From the NCBI GenBank assembly GCA_015069485.1, contig SVIM01000011.1, positions 1 to 52,275 of the forward strand: a stretch of 52,275 nucleotides of DNA, in the 5' to 3' direction. Of this stretch, positions 1 through 6,386 are shown in pieces. The position numbers and the translations under genes are program-made. Every line of letters starts with the position of its first letter. Within the stretch, counting starts at the first letter, position 1. The notes under the pieces were generated by a model that did not search any database, was not told the origin of the DNA, and worked only from the letters and a program-made list of their open reading frames with translations. The DNA comes from Clostridiales bacterium. GTDB lineage: Bacteria; Bacillota; Clostridia; Christensenellales; Borkfalkiaceae.

Positions 1-1203
1 TTTTTCTGCAATTGCTTTTGCCATTAGTGGTGGCACTGCATTACCTATTTGGGTAAACGCCGTCGTTCTACTACCTTCAAAGTAATAATTATCTGGAAAA
101 GATTGTATTCTTGCCGCCTCACGAACCGTTATAGAACGCGCTTGCGTTTTGTCGGGATGTATAAAATAGTGCCCGTCTTTTGAAATATGCGCCATCATTG
201 TGTGGCAGGTCGGCGTATCCCACTCAACTATCTTAAACCTGTCTAAAAACGACGTTACGTTTTTATGAGTACGTAATTCACTTGGTAAATCCACGTATTT
301 TAACCTTTTGTGTCCATCATTCCAAGCGTCTATAACTCTTTTATAAATTTCCTTATCTCTTTGAATATGAGGACGCGCTACGTGATAAGTTAAAACGTCG
401 TTCTTCGCACGAATACCAAATTCAGTAAGATATTTCGACGGCTTGCATTTATACTCTTTGCTTTCTTCCCCTGCTTGAATTTCCGGCAAATCCTTTAATA
501 AGTCCTCAACCTTATATGAGTGCCTTATTTCTTCAAATTGTGGATATTTATATTTTCCGTCAAACTCCGTTTTCCAACCAATAATAATTATTCTTCTTCT
601 GTTTTGTAACACTCCAAAATTTTTAGCATTCAGTTCTTTACACTCGATTTTATATCCAACACGCGCTAAATACTTCTTTAGGTTCGCAAAATGCTGACCT
701 TTATTTGCGGTTAATAATCCTGGTACATTTTCAAACACAAACATTTTGGGTTGATAGCGTTTCAAAAATCTGCAATACAGTCTATACAAATAATTTCGCT
801 CATCCCCTTGCATTTTATCTTCTTTTACCGCTCTACCGACAAGTGAATATGCCTGACAAGGTGGACCACCTATTATAATGTCTACTTCTTTCTTTCCAAC
901 GAGAACATCTACCTTTTCAAAAATGCCACGCATTGTTTCATCAGACATTTTTTCATTTATAACTGAATTTAACAACTCTTCAGGAACAAGACTGTACAAT
1001 TTTTCTCTTGTAATTTGTCCACGTAAATACTTATTGTAAAAACTCAATTTATTTTGCTTTTTTAAGTAATGATAACAAATGCGAGTTCTTAACGTATAGC
1101 AAGCATCTGAATTCATTTCTATATGTGCTAGAGGAGAAAATCCATTTTGTAAAAAACCTTCTGATAATCCGCCCGCACCAGCAAACAAGTCTATATAATT
1201 CAT
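1..1203 (-). CDS. DNA (cytosine-5-)-methyltransferase, C-terminus cut by window edge
   Basis: Reading back from the ATG at 1203 gives 401 open codons running off the window, so the C-terminal end is missing. Motifs of the C5-methyltransferase family are in order: motif I DLFAGAGGLSEGF (residues 5-17, SAM binding), motif IV GGPPCQAYS with catalytic Cys116, motif VI ENV (159-161), motif VIII QNRRR (200-204), and motif X GNAVPPLMAKAIA at the truncated end. The target-recognition region lies between motifs VIII and X. It transfers a methyl group from SAM to C5 of cytosine in a specific DNA site. A weak AAGGAAAA ribosome binding site precedes the ATG. No restriction endonuclease is visible, so it may be an orphan or its partner may lie outside. 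The next gene upstream is a Fic protein on the same strand. Local base composition is visibly A+T-richer than the rest of the window, consistent with transfer. Confidence 0.93.
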   Translation of the reverse strand, partial: MNYIDLFAGAGGLSEGFLQNGFSPLAHIEMNSDACYTLRTRICYHYLKKQNKLSFYNKYLRGQITREKLYSLVPEELLNSVINEKMSDETMRGIFEKVDVLVGKKEVDIIIGGPPCQAYSLVGRAVKEDKMQGDERNYLYRLYCRFLKRYQPKMFVFENVPGLLTANKGQHFANLKKYLARVGYKIECKELNAKNFGVLQNRRRIIIIGWKTEFDGKYKYPQFEEIRHSYKVEDLLKDLPEIQAGEESKEYKCKPSKYLTEFGIRAKNDVLTYHVARPHIQRDKEIYKRVIDAWNDGHKRLKYVDLPSELRTHKNVTSFLDRFKIVEWDTPTCHTMMAHISKDGHYFIHPDKTQARSITVREAARIQSFPDNYYFEGSRTTAFTQIGNAVPPLMAKAIAEK

Positions 1204-1231
1204 CTCAAATGTTTTCCTTTTTAGACTTTTT

Positions 1232-1254
1232 GCTAAAATCACTTTGATTTTAGC
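1232..1254. repeat. 10-bp inverted repeat in the dcm leader
   Basis: A perfect 10-bp inverted repeat with a 3-bp spacer (GCTAAAATCA, ctt, TGATTTTAGC) lies about 30 bases upstream of the methyltransferase start. It could be an operator or an RNA hairpin in the 5' leader. A second short palindrome, TGACA-N5-TGTCA, sits at 1265-1279. Which protein binds is unknown. Confidence 0.55.
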
Positions 1255-1352
1255 ATAGTATATATGACAACATCTGTCATGTTTTCAAAAATTAATTTTT
1301 TTATTTGATACTTTTTCTTTTTTAAGAATTTTTATTAAAATCACGCATTTGA

Positions 1353-2255
1353 TTACTCGTTCTCTAAAATTCTAAAATAATCATCATAACGTGCGCTAAC
1401 GTATTCTGCTATAAGGTTAATCATTGGTTTAGCATTGTTATCACGATAAAATGAATCGAATGCATCATAATAACGCTTACGGTCAGAAAATTTAACGTTA
1501 ATTGCAGGATAACCATTTCTAATCAACTCAAGATTAAGTATCAAACGCCCTGTCCTACCGTTACCATCAATAAATGGGTGAATTCCTTCAAATTCAAGAT
1601 GAAATAAAGCAATACGCTCTATAATATTCATAGTTGTTTTACGCTCTTCATTCTTGGCGAGAAGGTCTGTCATTCTCGGTTCAATTAAATAGGGTTGAAC
1701 AGGTTCGGTGAATGCGCCCATAATGCGAACGGGAATACGACGATACACGCCCTTATCTTCAGGTTGATTCATTAAAACAAGCGAATGAATGTCTTTAATC
1801 GTTGACTCATTTAAAGGAACTTCCTTAGTGGCGATATCTCTTACGTATAAAAAAGCATCACGATGTCCTACTGCTTCAAGATGGTCTTTCAATGGTTTTT
1901 GGTCAACAGTCATTCCCTCAAGGACAATCGCCGTTTCTTGAAGGGTTAACGTATTTCCTTCAATAGCATTAGAGTTATACGTAAATTCAATCATAAACTC
2001 TTGTCTTAGACGATTTAATTCCCCACTAGTAAGTGGACGCATAGAATTAAGTCTTTCTCGCTTGTATTCTATTTCGTCAAATATGCTATTTTTAGAGAAT
2101 CTTCCATCCTTAGGTTTTGTTGCGTTTTCAGGAATCATATAGAGTTTACCCTTGCGAATAACACCGTCTATTTTCCCTTCCGCGCATAAAATTCTAACTC
2201 TACGTGAGGATATTCCCCATTTTTCCGCTGCTTGAGAAACTTTTATATATTCCAT
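1353..2255 (-). CDS. Fic family protein with N-terminal HTH domain
   Basis: A 300-residue Fic (Fido) domain protein, predicted to transfer AMP or another nucleotide moiety to a target protein. Residues about 3-45 form an excisionase/MerR-like helix-turn-helix, suggesting DNA binding or self-regulation. The inhibitory helix motif S95-N-A-I-E99-G100 comes before the catalytic domain, which makes this a class II Fic whose Glu99 would hold the enzyme inactive. The catalytic loop is complete: HPFIDGNGRTGR at 226-237, with His226 as general base. A strong AAGGAGG site and a good promoter lie upstream. It is next to a DNA methyltransferase in an accessory-looking region; a role in phage defence or toxin-like control is inference. 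The target protein cannot be told from sequence. Confidence 0.92.
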   Translation of the reverse strand: MEYIKVSQAAEKWGISSRRVRILCAEGKIDGVIRKGKLYMIPENATKPKDGRFSKNSIFDEIEYKRERLNSMRPLTSGELNRLRQEFMIEFTYNSNAIEGNTLTLQETAIVLEGMTVDQKPLKDHLEAVGHRDAFLYVRDIATKEVPLNESTIKDIHSLVLMNQPEDKGVYRRIPVRIMGAFTEPVQPYLIEPRMTDLLAKNEERKTTMNIIERIALFHLEFEGIHPFIDGNGRTGRLILNLELIRNGYPAINVKFSDRKRYYDAFDSFYRDNNAKPMINLIAEYVSARYDDYFRILENE

Positions 2256-2725
2256 TCAAGCACCTCCTTGAAACAATTACAAATTTCCTATTATAAGTAT
2301 AATGCTTTTTAGGAACAATGTCAAGTGGTTTTAAGGGTTTTTATATAATAAATATTCCTAAAATTGAATTAACGGAACAATGTAATGTGTCTATCATAAA
2401 ATTATAACATAGTTCTTAAATCGACTAATAACACATTTGTATAGATACGCTTATTTGAATTTTACACATTTGTGCAATTTGAGAAAAACGCTCACCACGT
2501 CTAGATTTGAACCTTAAATTTATAAAATTTTACAACGGCGTGTGTTTATAAAAATCAATAAAACATTGACGTTAACTGCTGTTTTTATATTCAAATCCCA
2601 CAGGGGCAATATGTTTTATTTCTTGTTGTTTCGTAATAAGAAATAAAAAGTCTTAGCGTTTTGAGACTTTTCAAATCTCTAATTTTGATTTCGCAATTTC
2701 AAAAAATAATCAAAATAAAGAAAAA
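2256..2725. other. Gene-free A+T-rich stretch between fic and the tRNA-Gln terminators
   Basis: No convincing coding sequence was found. It holds the fic promoter, a 10-bp direct repeat ACACATTTGT (2431-2440 and 2464-2473), two fragments resembling tRNA T-arms (GGTTCAAATCTAG on the minus strand near 2502-2514; TTCAAATCCCACAGGGGC on the plus strand at 2590-2607), and two weak stem-loops (TTATTTCTT...AAGAAATAA near 2617-2645; AAAAGTCT...AGACTTTT at 2647-2671). These could be remnants of integration events; evidence is thin. Confidence 0.4.
2296..2324 (-). promoter_or_regulatory. Promoter of the fic gene, with TTCCTA/TAGGAA elements
   Basis: On the minus strand TTGACA (2319-2324), a 17-base spacer and TATACT (2296-2301) form a near-consensus sigma-A promoter 40 bases upstream of the fic start. 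TTCCTA (2285-2290) and TAGGAA (2310-2315) flank the -10 as an inverted pair, and another TTCCTA occurs at 2355-2360. These could be operator half-sites for the HTH domain of the Fic protein; that is inference. Confidence 0.7.
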
Positions 2726-2742
2726 AGGGCTTAAAAAGCCCT
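2726..2742 (-). terminator. Second terminator downstream of tRNA-Gln
   Basis: The inverted repeat AGGGCTTaaaAAGCCCT is followed on the minus strand by TTTTTTC. It lies just beyond the first tRNA terminator and acts in the same direction. Confidence 0.7.
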
Positions 2743-2757
2743 AAAAATGCAAAAAAA

Positions 2758-2791
2758 CAAGGTCAAACTGTCCTAGACAAATTTGACCTTG
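2758..2791 (-). terminator. Terminator of tRNA-Gln
   Basis: A perfect 10-bp stem CAAGGTCAAA...TTTGACCTTG with a 14-base loop is followed by TTTTTTT on the minus strand. It starts five bases after the encoded CCA end of the tRNA, as expected for a rho-independent terminator of a monocistronic tRNA unit. Confidence 0.85.
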
Positions 2792-2795
2792 TATG

Positions 2796-2870
2796 TGGCT
2801 GGGGTAGCTGGATTTGAACCAACGAATGACGGAGTCAGAGTCCGTTGCCTTACCGCTTGGCGACACCCCA
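2796..2870 (-). tRNA. tRNA-Gln(CTG)
   Basis: The minus strand folds as a 75-nt tRNA with encoded CCA. The acceptor stem TGGGGTG pairs with TACCCCA, discriminator base G. The anticodon stem-loop ACGGA-CTCTGAC-TCCGT places CTG at the anticodon, reading the Gln codon CAG. The T-arm contains GGTTCAAATCC. A near-perfect promoter lies upstream and two terminators lie downstream. tRNA genes are common integration sites, and the accessory-looking methyltransferase and Fic genes lie on its 3' side. Confidence 0.95.
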
Positions 2871-2919
2871 ATTTTAAATTTTTATTGCAAAAGCCTTATT
2901 AAAGGCAAATTGCTTAATT

Positions 2920-2948
2920 ATTATATAAAAGTATAAAAAAAATTTCAA
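2920..2948 (-). promoter_or_regulatory. Promoter of tRNA-Gln
   Basis: On the minus strand TTGAAA (2943-2948), 17 bases, then TATAAT (2920-2925), about 50 bases upstream of the mature tRNA 5' end. Confidence 0.8.
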
Positions 2949-2966
2949 GCGTTTTTGCATTGTTTT

Positions 2967-3180
2967 TTGCTATTTTTTTTGGCGATATTATAATAGACGG
3001 TTGATTAGTAAAAATTATTTTTTTGCGCTATGGCAAAGCCTTTTTTAAAAAGCCCGATAATTTTGATAAAAAACGCCGAGCGGAGAAAGCCTGCAAAGCC
3101 TTACGCAAGCGAGAAATACAAAAGCCGTTTTTAGTACTTTTTGCAAGCGCAGTACTTAAAAACGGCTTAATTTTTTTATT
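2967..3180 (+). ncRNA. Candidate small RNA transcription unit (promoter to terminator, no good ORF)
   Basis: The 334-base gap between the tRNA and uxaC holds, on the plus strand, a possible promoter (TTGCTA 2967-2972, 16 bases, TATAAT 2989-2994) and about 170 bases later a long hairpin followed by AATTTTTTTATT. The only ORF between them starts with TTG, lacks a ribosome binding site and reads through the hairpin, so it is not convincing. The transcript would contain several short GC-rich stems. No known RNA family was recognised. The alternative is that the hairpin simply ends uxaC from the other side. Confidence 0.35.
3122..3168. terminator. Long stem-loop terminator after uxaC
   Basis: AAGCCGTTTTTAGTACT (3122-3138) pairs with AGTACTTAAAAACGGCTT (3151-3168). 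The T-rich tract on the plus side (AATTTTTTTATT) is better than that on the minus side (TTGTATTTC). It can end the minus-strand uxaC transcript and any plus-strand transcript. Confidence 0.7.
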
Positions 3181-3204
3181 AATTAGCGCATATGTGCTGG
3201 GCAA

Positions 3205-4617
3205 TTAAAAATTAAAAAATTCTTTTGCGTTGTTGTAGCAAATATTTTGCACGATTTTACCCAAGGTTTGCAGCTCTTCTTCGGGATATTGTCCGCTTTC
3301 TACCAAATAGCCCAACTTGCTACAAAGTATTCTTCTGTAATATTCGTGGCGGGGATAAGCCAAGAACGAACGGCTATCGGTAAGCATACCTACCGAATTA
3401 GAAATTACGCCGACCTGCATTAATACTTCCATATTTTGGCGCATACCGTCTTGCTGATCTAAAAACCACCAAGCCGTGCCAACCTGCACCCTGCCCTTTA
3501 CGCCCTGCTTTTGGAAGCAACCTGCAAGCACCGTTAAGGCGTAGTTATCTTTATTATTTAAACAATATAAAATGGTTTTAGGAAGAGCTTCGATTTCTTC
3601 AAGGGAAGATAACAGCGCGGAAAGATTATTTATAAAGGAGCTATCGCCCATGCCGTCAAAGCCGGTATCTGCGCCAACCTTGCTATACATAAGCTTTGAA
3701 TTGTTGCGGGTTGCGCCAATATGAAGCTGCATAACCCAGTTGCGCTTTGCGTATTCCTTGCCAAAAAACAAAAGTAAATAACCCTTATAGACACTTTCTT
3801 CCTCGACGGAAAGCGCGTTGCCTGCAAGCGCCTTTTTTAAGGCTTTATCCGCTTCTTCGTAAGATGCGTTTTTAAAGCGCACGACTTCTAACGAGTGGTC
3901 GCTGACCTTTGCGCCCATATCGGCAAAATAATCAATGCGACGGGAAAGGGCTAAAGTTAAGTCGTTAAGGCATACTATGGGGGTATTTGCAACGCTTGCG
4001 AGCTGTGAAATGTATTCGGCAAAGCCTTCGTTTTGAATATTAACCGCCTTATCGGGACGGAAGGTGGGCAAAACCTTTATGTTAAAAGCGCTATCTTCCT
4101 TAATTTTTTTGTGCCAAATTAAGTCGTCGATAGGGTCGTCGGTGGTGCAAACTACCTCAACCTGCATTTTTTTCATCATTTCGCGCGCGCTTAGCGTTTG
4201 CAAAACGGAATTTGCCTTTTCCCAAATTACCTTTGCGTTTTTGGCGTTAATAATTTCGTCAATGCCAAAATAACGCTTCATTTCTAAATGCGACCAATGA
4301 TATAAGGGGTTGCCAACGAAATAGGGCATGCTTTCGGCAAATTGATAAAACTTTTTATAATCGTCGTCAGGGCCGGAGATAGAATCTTCGGCATAGCCCC
4401 TTGCCCTTAAAGCGCGCCACTTATAGTGGTCGCCGTACCTATCGCCTGCGCCAAGCCAAACCTCGGCAAGATTTCTAAATTTTTTATCTTGATAAATTTC
4501 CTTGGGCTGTAGGTGACAATGATAGTCGATAACAGGCAAGCCTTCGGCGTAGTTATGATATAAAATTTTTGCCGTTTCGGAATCGAGAAGAAAGTCCTTA
4601 TCCATAAATGGTTTCAT
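3205..4617 (-). CDS. uxaC: Glucuronate/galacturonate isomerase
   Basis: A 470-residue uronate isomerase converting D-glucuronate to D-fructuronate and D-galacturonate to D-tagaturonate in the cytoplasm. The N-terminus MKPFMDKDFLLDSETAKILY matches the family closely and fixes the start, although the ribosome binding site is weak. The metal-binding DYHCHL motif (about residues 31-36) of the amidohydrolase-like barrel is present. Conserved core segments such as WKALR-like WRALRARG (about 68-75) and the C-terminal LTDSRSFLAYPRHEYYRR are intact. Length is normal. It lies 140 bases downstream of kdgK, so isomerase and KDG kinase form a partial hexuronate pathway; the reductases, dehydratases and aldolase are not in the window. 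Confidence 0.96.
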   Translation of the reverse strand: MKPFMDKDFLLDSETAKILYHNYAEGLPVIDYHCHLQPKEIYQDKKFRNLAEVWLGAGDRYGDHYKWRALRARGYAEDSISGPDDDYKKFYQFAESMPYFVGNPLYHWSHLEMKRYFGIDEIINAKNAKVIWEKANSVLQTLSAREMMKKMQVEVVCTTDDPIDDLIWHKKIKEDSAFNIKVLPTFRPDKAVNIQNEGFAEYISQLASVANTPIVCLNDLTLALSRRIDYFADMGAKVSDHSLEVVRFKNASYEEADKALKKALAGNALSVEEESVYKGYLLLFFGKEYAKRNWVMQLHIGATRNNSKLMYSKVGADTGFDGMGDSSFINNLSALLSSLEEIEALPKTILYCLNNKDNYALTVLAGCFQKQGVKGRVQVGTAWWFLDQQDGMRQNMEVLMQVGVISNSVGMLTDSRSFLAYPRHEYYRRILCSKLGYLVESGQYPEEELQTLGKIVQNICYNNAKEFFNF

Positions 4618-4720
4618 AATTATTTACAATTTGCCCTTTTTATTAAAGCAAAAGCTTGCTTTTTTGCAAATTGCCCCTTACATATGCCGTAACGACGGCG
4701 TTTTTATTTTATTAAGGCTT

Positions 4721-4744
4721 AAGGCGACGAAGGTGTGTCGCCTT
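4721..4744. other. Stem-loop between kdgK and uxaC
   Basis: AAGGCGAC...GTCGCCTT forms an 8-bp stem with an 8-base loop just after the kdgK stop. No clear T-run follows on the minus strand, so it may be an RNA processing or stability element, or a partial terminator reducing uxaC expression. A second small hairpin (GCCGT-AACG-ACGGC) occurs at about 4686-4699. Confidence 0.5.
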
Positions 4745-4757
4745 AAAAAAAATACTA

Positions 4758-5786
4758 TTATCTTTGTACTCTTCCCGAACCGTCGCCACCTGCCAACGCT
4801 TCAACCTCCTTGCGGGTTACCAAGTTAAAGTCGCCGGGGATGGTGTGCTTTAATGCAGAAGCGGCAACGCCGTATTCGAGCGCAGATTTAAAATCCTTGC
4901 CGTCCATAAAGCCACAAATTACGCCGCCTGCAAAGCTATCGCCGCCACCGACACGGTCGACGATGGGGTGAATATCGTATGATTTAGAGTGATAGAATTC
5001 CTTCGTTTCGGCACAATAAATACAAGCCGACCAGCCGTTATCGGAAGCAGAACGGGAAACGCGAAGGGAAGATACTGCGTATTTAAAGTTAAACCTTTCC
5101 ACCATTTGTTCAAAGATGGACTTATAGCCTGCAAGCTCTAATTCGCCACTCGTTACGTCCGTTTTGCCGGGCTTAAAGCCTAAAACGAGCTCGGCGTCCT
5201 CTTCGTTGCCGATACATACGTCAACGTATTGCATAAGGTTTGTCATAACCCTTTGCGCCTTTTCGCTTGACCAAAGCTTTTTGCGGAAGTTTAAGTCCAC
5301 CGAAACGGTTACGCCGTGTTTTTTTGCAGCCTTTAACGCCTCTTCGGTAAGCGTAGCGGCGCTATCGGAAATTGCGGGCGTTATACCCGTAAAGTGGAAC
5401 CAGTTTGCGCCTTTAAAAATCGCGTCAAAATCGAAATCCTTTGCGGTTGCGGTTGAAATGGACGAGTGAGCCCTATCGTAAACGACTTTAGAAGGACGCA
5501 TAGAAGAGCCCGTTTCTAAAAAATAAATGCCCAACCTTTCGCCACACTTGGCAATATGATTCGTTTGCACGCCGTACTTTTTTAAAGCGGCAATAGCGCA
5601 CTCGCCAATTTCGTTATCAGGCACAGCCGTTACGAATTCTGCGTCGTGCCCGTAATTAGCGCAAGATACGGCAACGTTTGCTTCGCCACCGCCGTAGTTT
5701 ACGTCAAACTCGTCAGCTTGAATAAATTTTTCGTTATTAGGGGTGGAAAGACGAAGCATAATTTCGCCCATCGTTACTATTTTCAT
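4758..5786 (-). CDS. kdgK: 2-keto-3-deoxygluconate kinase (PfkB family)
   Basis: A 342-residue PfkB/ribokinase-type sugar kinase. It begins KIVTMGEIMLRLS with the substrate-binding GGGEANVAVSCANYG (about 32-46), and the C-terminal PfkB signature DRVGGGDSFAGG carries the catalytic Asp. Best match by character is 2-dehydro-3-deoxygluconate kinase, making KDPG for cleavage to pyruvate and glyceraldehyde 3-phosphate. Pairing with uxaC supports this over fructokinase. An AGGAGGAG ribosome binding site lies 6 bases before the ATG. It is first gene of the kdgK-uxaC unit, with a promoter and cre-like site 70-120 bases upstream. Confidence 0.9.
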   Translation of the reverse strand: MKIVTMGEIMLRLSTPNNEKFIQADEFDVNYGGGEANVAVSCANYGHDAEFVTAVPDNEIGECAIAALKKYGVQTNHIAKCGERLGIYFLETGSSMRPSKVVYDRAHSSISTATAKDFDFDAIFKGANWFHFTGITPAISDSAATLTEEALKAAKKHGVTVSVDLNFRKKLWSSEKAQRVMTNLMQYVDVCIGNEEDAELVLGFKPGKTDVTSGELELAGYKSIFEQMVERFNFKYAVSSLRVSRSASDNGWSACIYCAETKEFYHSKSYDIHPIVDRVGGGDSFAGGVICGFMDGKDFKSALEYGVAASALKHTIPGDFNLVTRKEVEALAGGDGSGRVQR

Positions 5787-5856
5787 AAGCTCCTCCTACC
5801 TATTAAAAATATTTTTTGTAAAATAAATTTTTTTAATCCGTTTTGCGCGCATTGCT

Positions 5857-5870
5857 TAAAAACGCTTACA
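5857..5870 (-). promoter_or_regulatory. cre / LacI-family operator-like site
   Basis: The minus strand reads TGTAAGCGTTTTTA, agreeing with the CcpA/LacI-type consensus TGWAANCGNTNWCA at all positions but one. It sits just downstream of the -10 of the kdgK promoter, where a bound repressor would block transcription. Carbon catabolite repression or a hexuronate-responsive LacI regulator would both fit. Confidence 0.6.
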
Positions 5871-5876
5871 AATATA

Positions 5877-5905
5877 ATTATAGTACTTTATTTTAATAAA
5901 CGCAA
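5877..5905 (-). promoter_or_regulatory. Promoter of kdgK-uxaC
   Basis: Minus strand TTGCGT (5900-5905), 17 bases, TATAAT (5877-5882). The weak -35 suggests a regulated promoter. Confidence 0.65.
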
Positions 5906-6082
5906 TTGTAAAACCTAAAATTTGTTATTGCATTTTTATTTTTTTACGAATTTAATGAAACAAATAGCGATTTTTTACAAGGATTTGCCTTATTAAAAAT
6001 AAAAAAGACCCCGCTAAAAAATTTGCAAATTGCTTGGCTTTAATAAATAGATAAAAATTTATCAAAAGATGGTTAAAAACGC
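5906..6082. other. A+T-rich divergent spacer between kdgK and the riboswitch promoter
   Basis: Nothing recognisable beyond the two divergent promoters that border it; no coding sequence or hairpin of note was seen. The whole gene-free gap from 5787 to 6386 is accounted for by the kdgK control region, this spacer, the riboswitch and the SPFH gene leader. Confidence 0.5.
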
Positions 6083-6111
6083 TTGACAATCTTTTGCGTA
6101 TTTGTTATTAT
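6083..6111 (+). promoter_or_regulatory. Promoter for the riboswitch-SPFH-ATPase unit
   Basis: TTGACA (6083-6088), 17 bases, TATTAT (6106-6111). Transcription would start at about 6118, immediately before the aptamer. Confidence 0.85.
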
Positions 6112-6117
6112 TACTAT

Positions 6118-6200
6118 GCAAAAAGGGAGTAGTTTTAATTACCCCGTCGTCAAAACAGGCAAAACGATATGCCTCGGCGCGGTAACCGAATTTTAGGAAA
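6118..6200 (+). promoter_or_regulatory. yybP-ykoY (manganese) riboswitch aptamer
   Basis: The leader contains AAAAGGGAGTAG, then CCCCGTCGTCAAAACAGGC, then GGTAACCGAA and GGAAACAAGACTTTA. These match my memory of the conserved loops of yybP-ykoY Mn2+ sensors, which are typically found before P-type cation ATPases and Mn exporters. It sits right after a strong promoter and right before an intrinsic terminator, and the downstream unit contains a Ca/Mn-type P-type ATPase. Identification is by motif and context; I could not run a covariance model. Confidence 0.75.
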
Positions 6201-6201
6201 C

Positions 6202-6240
6202 AAGACTTTAGGCGTTAGCTTAAGGTCTTTTTTGTTTTTT
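6202..6240 (+). terminator. Riboswitch expression-platform terminator
   Basis: AAGACTTTAGGC (6202-6213) pairs with GCTTAAGGTCTT (6218-6229), followed by TTTTTTGTTTTTTT. Metal binding upstream would be expected to prevent this hairpin and allow readthrough. Confidence 0.85.
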
Positions 6241-6386
6241 TAGCGACTTTTATTTTTATTTAAGGCACACCCCTTTGTTAAACGCGCATAACCTTAAATA
6301 ATAAAAAAGCACGAAAAAGCAAGGCGTTACCTATAAATTAACCGCTTCCTTTTGCAAAAAATATTAGTCTTTTAAAGGAGAAAAAA

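Noticed and set aside
3023-3208. 61-residue plus-strand ORF
   Set aside because: TTG start, no ribosome binding site, Lys-rich low-complexity sequence, and it runs through a terminator hairpin.
4631-4828. Plus-strand ORF between uxaC and kdgK
   Set aside because: Overlaps kdgK on the other strand and contains stem-loops; no ribosome binding site or recognisable protein.
5646-5918. Plus-strand ORF across the kdgK start and promoter
   Set aside because: Covers the kdgK promoter and operator on the opposite strand; no ribosome binding site.
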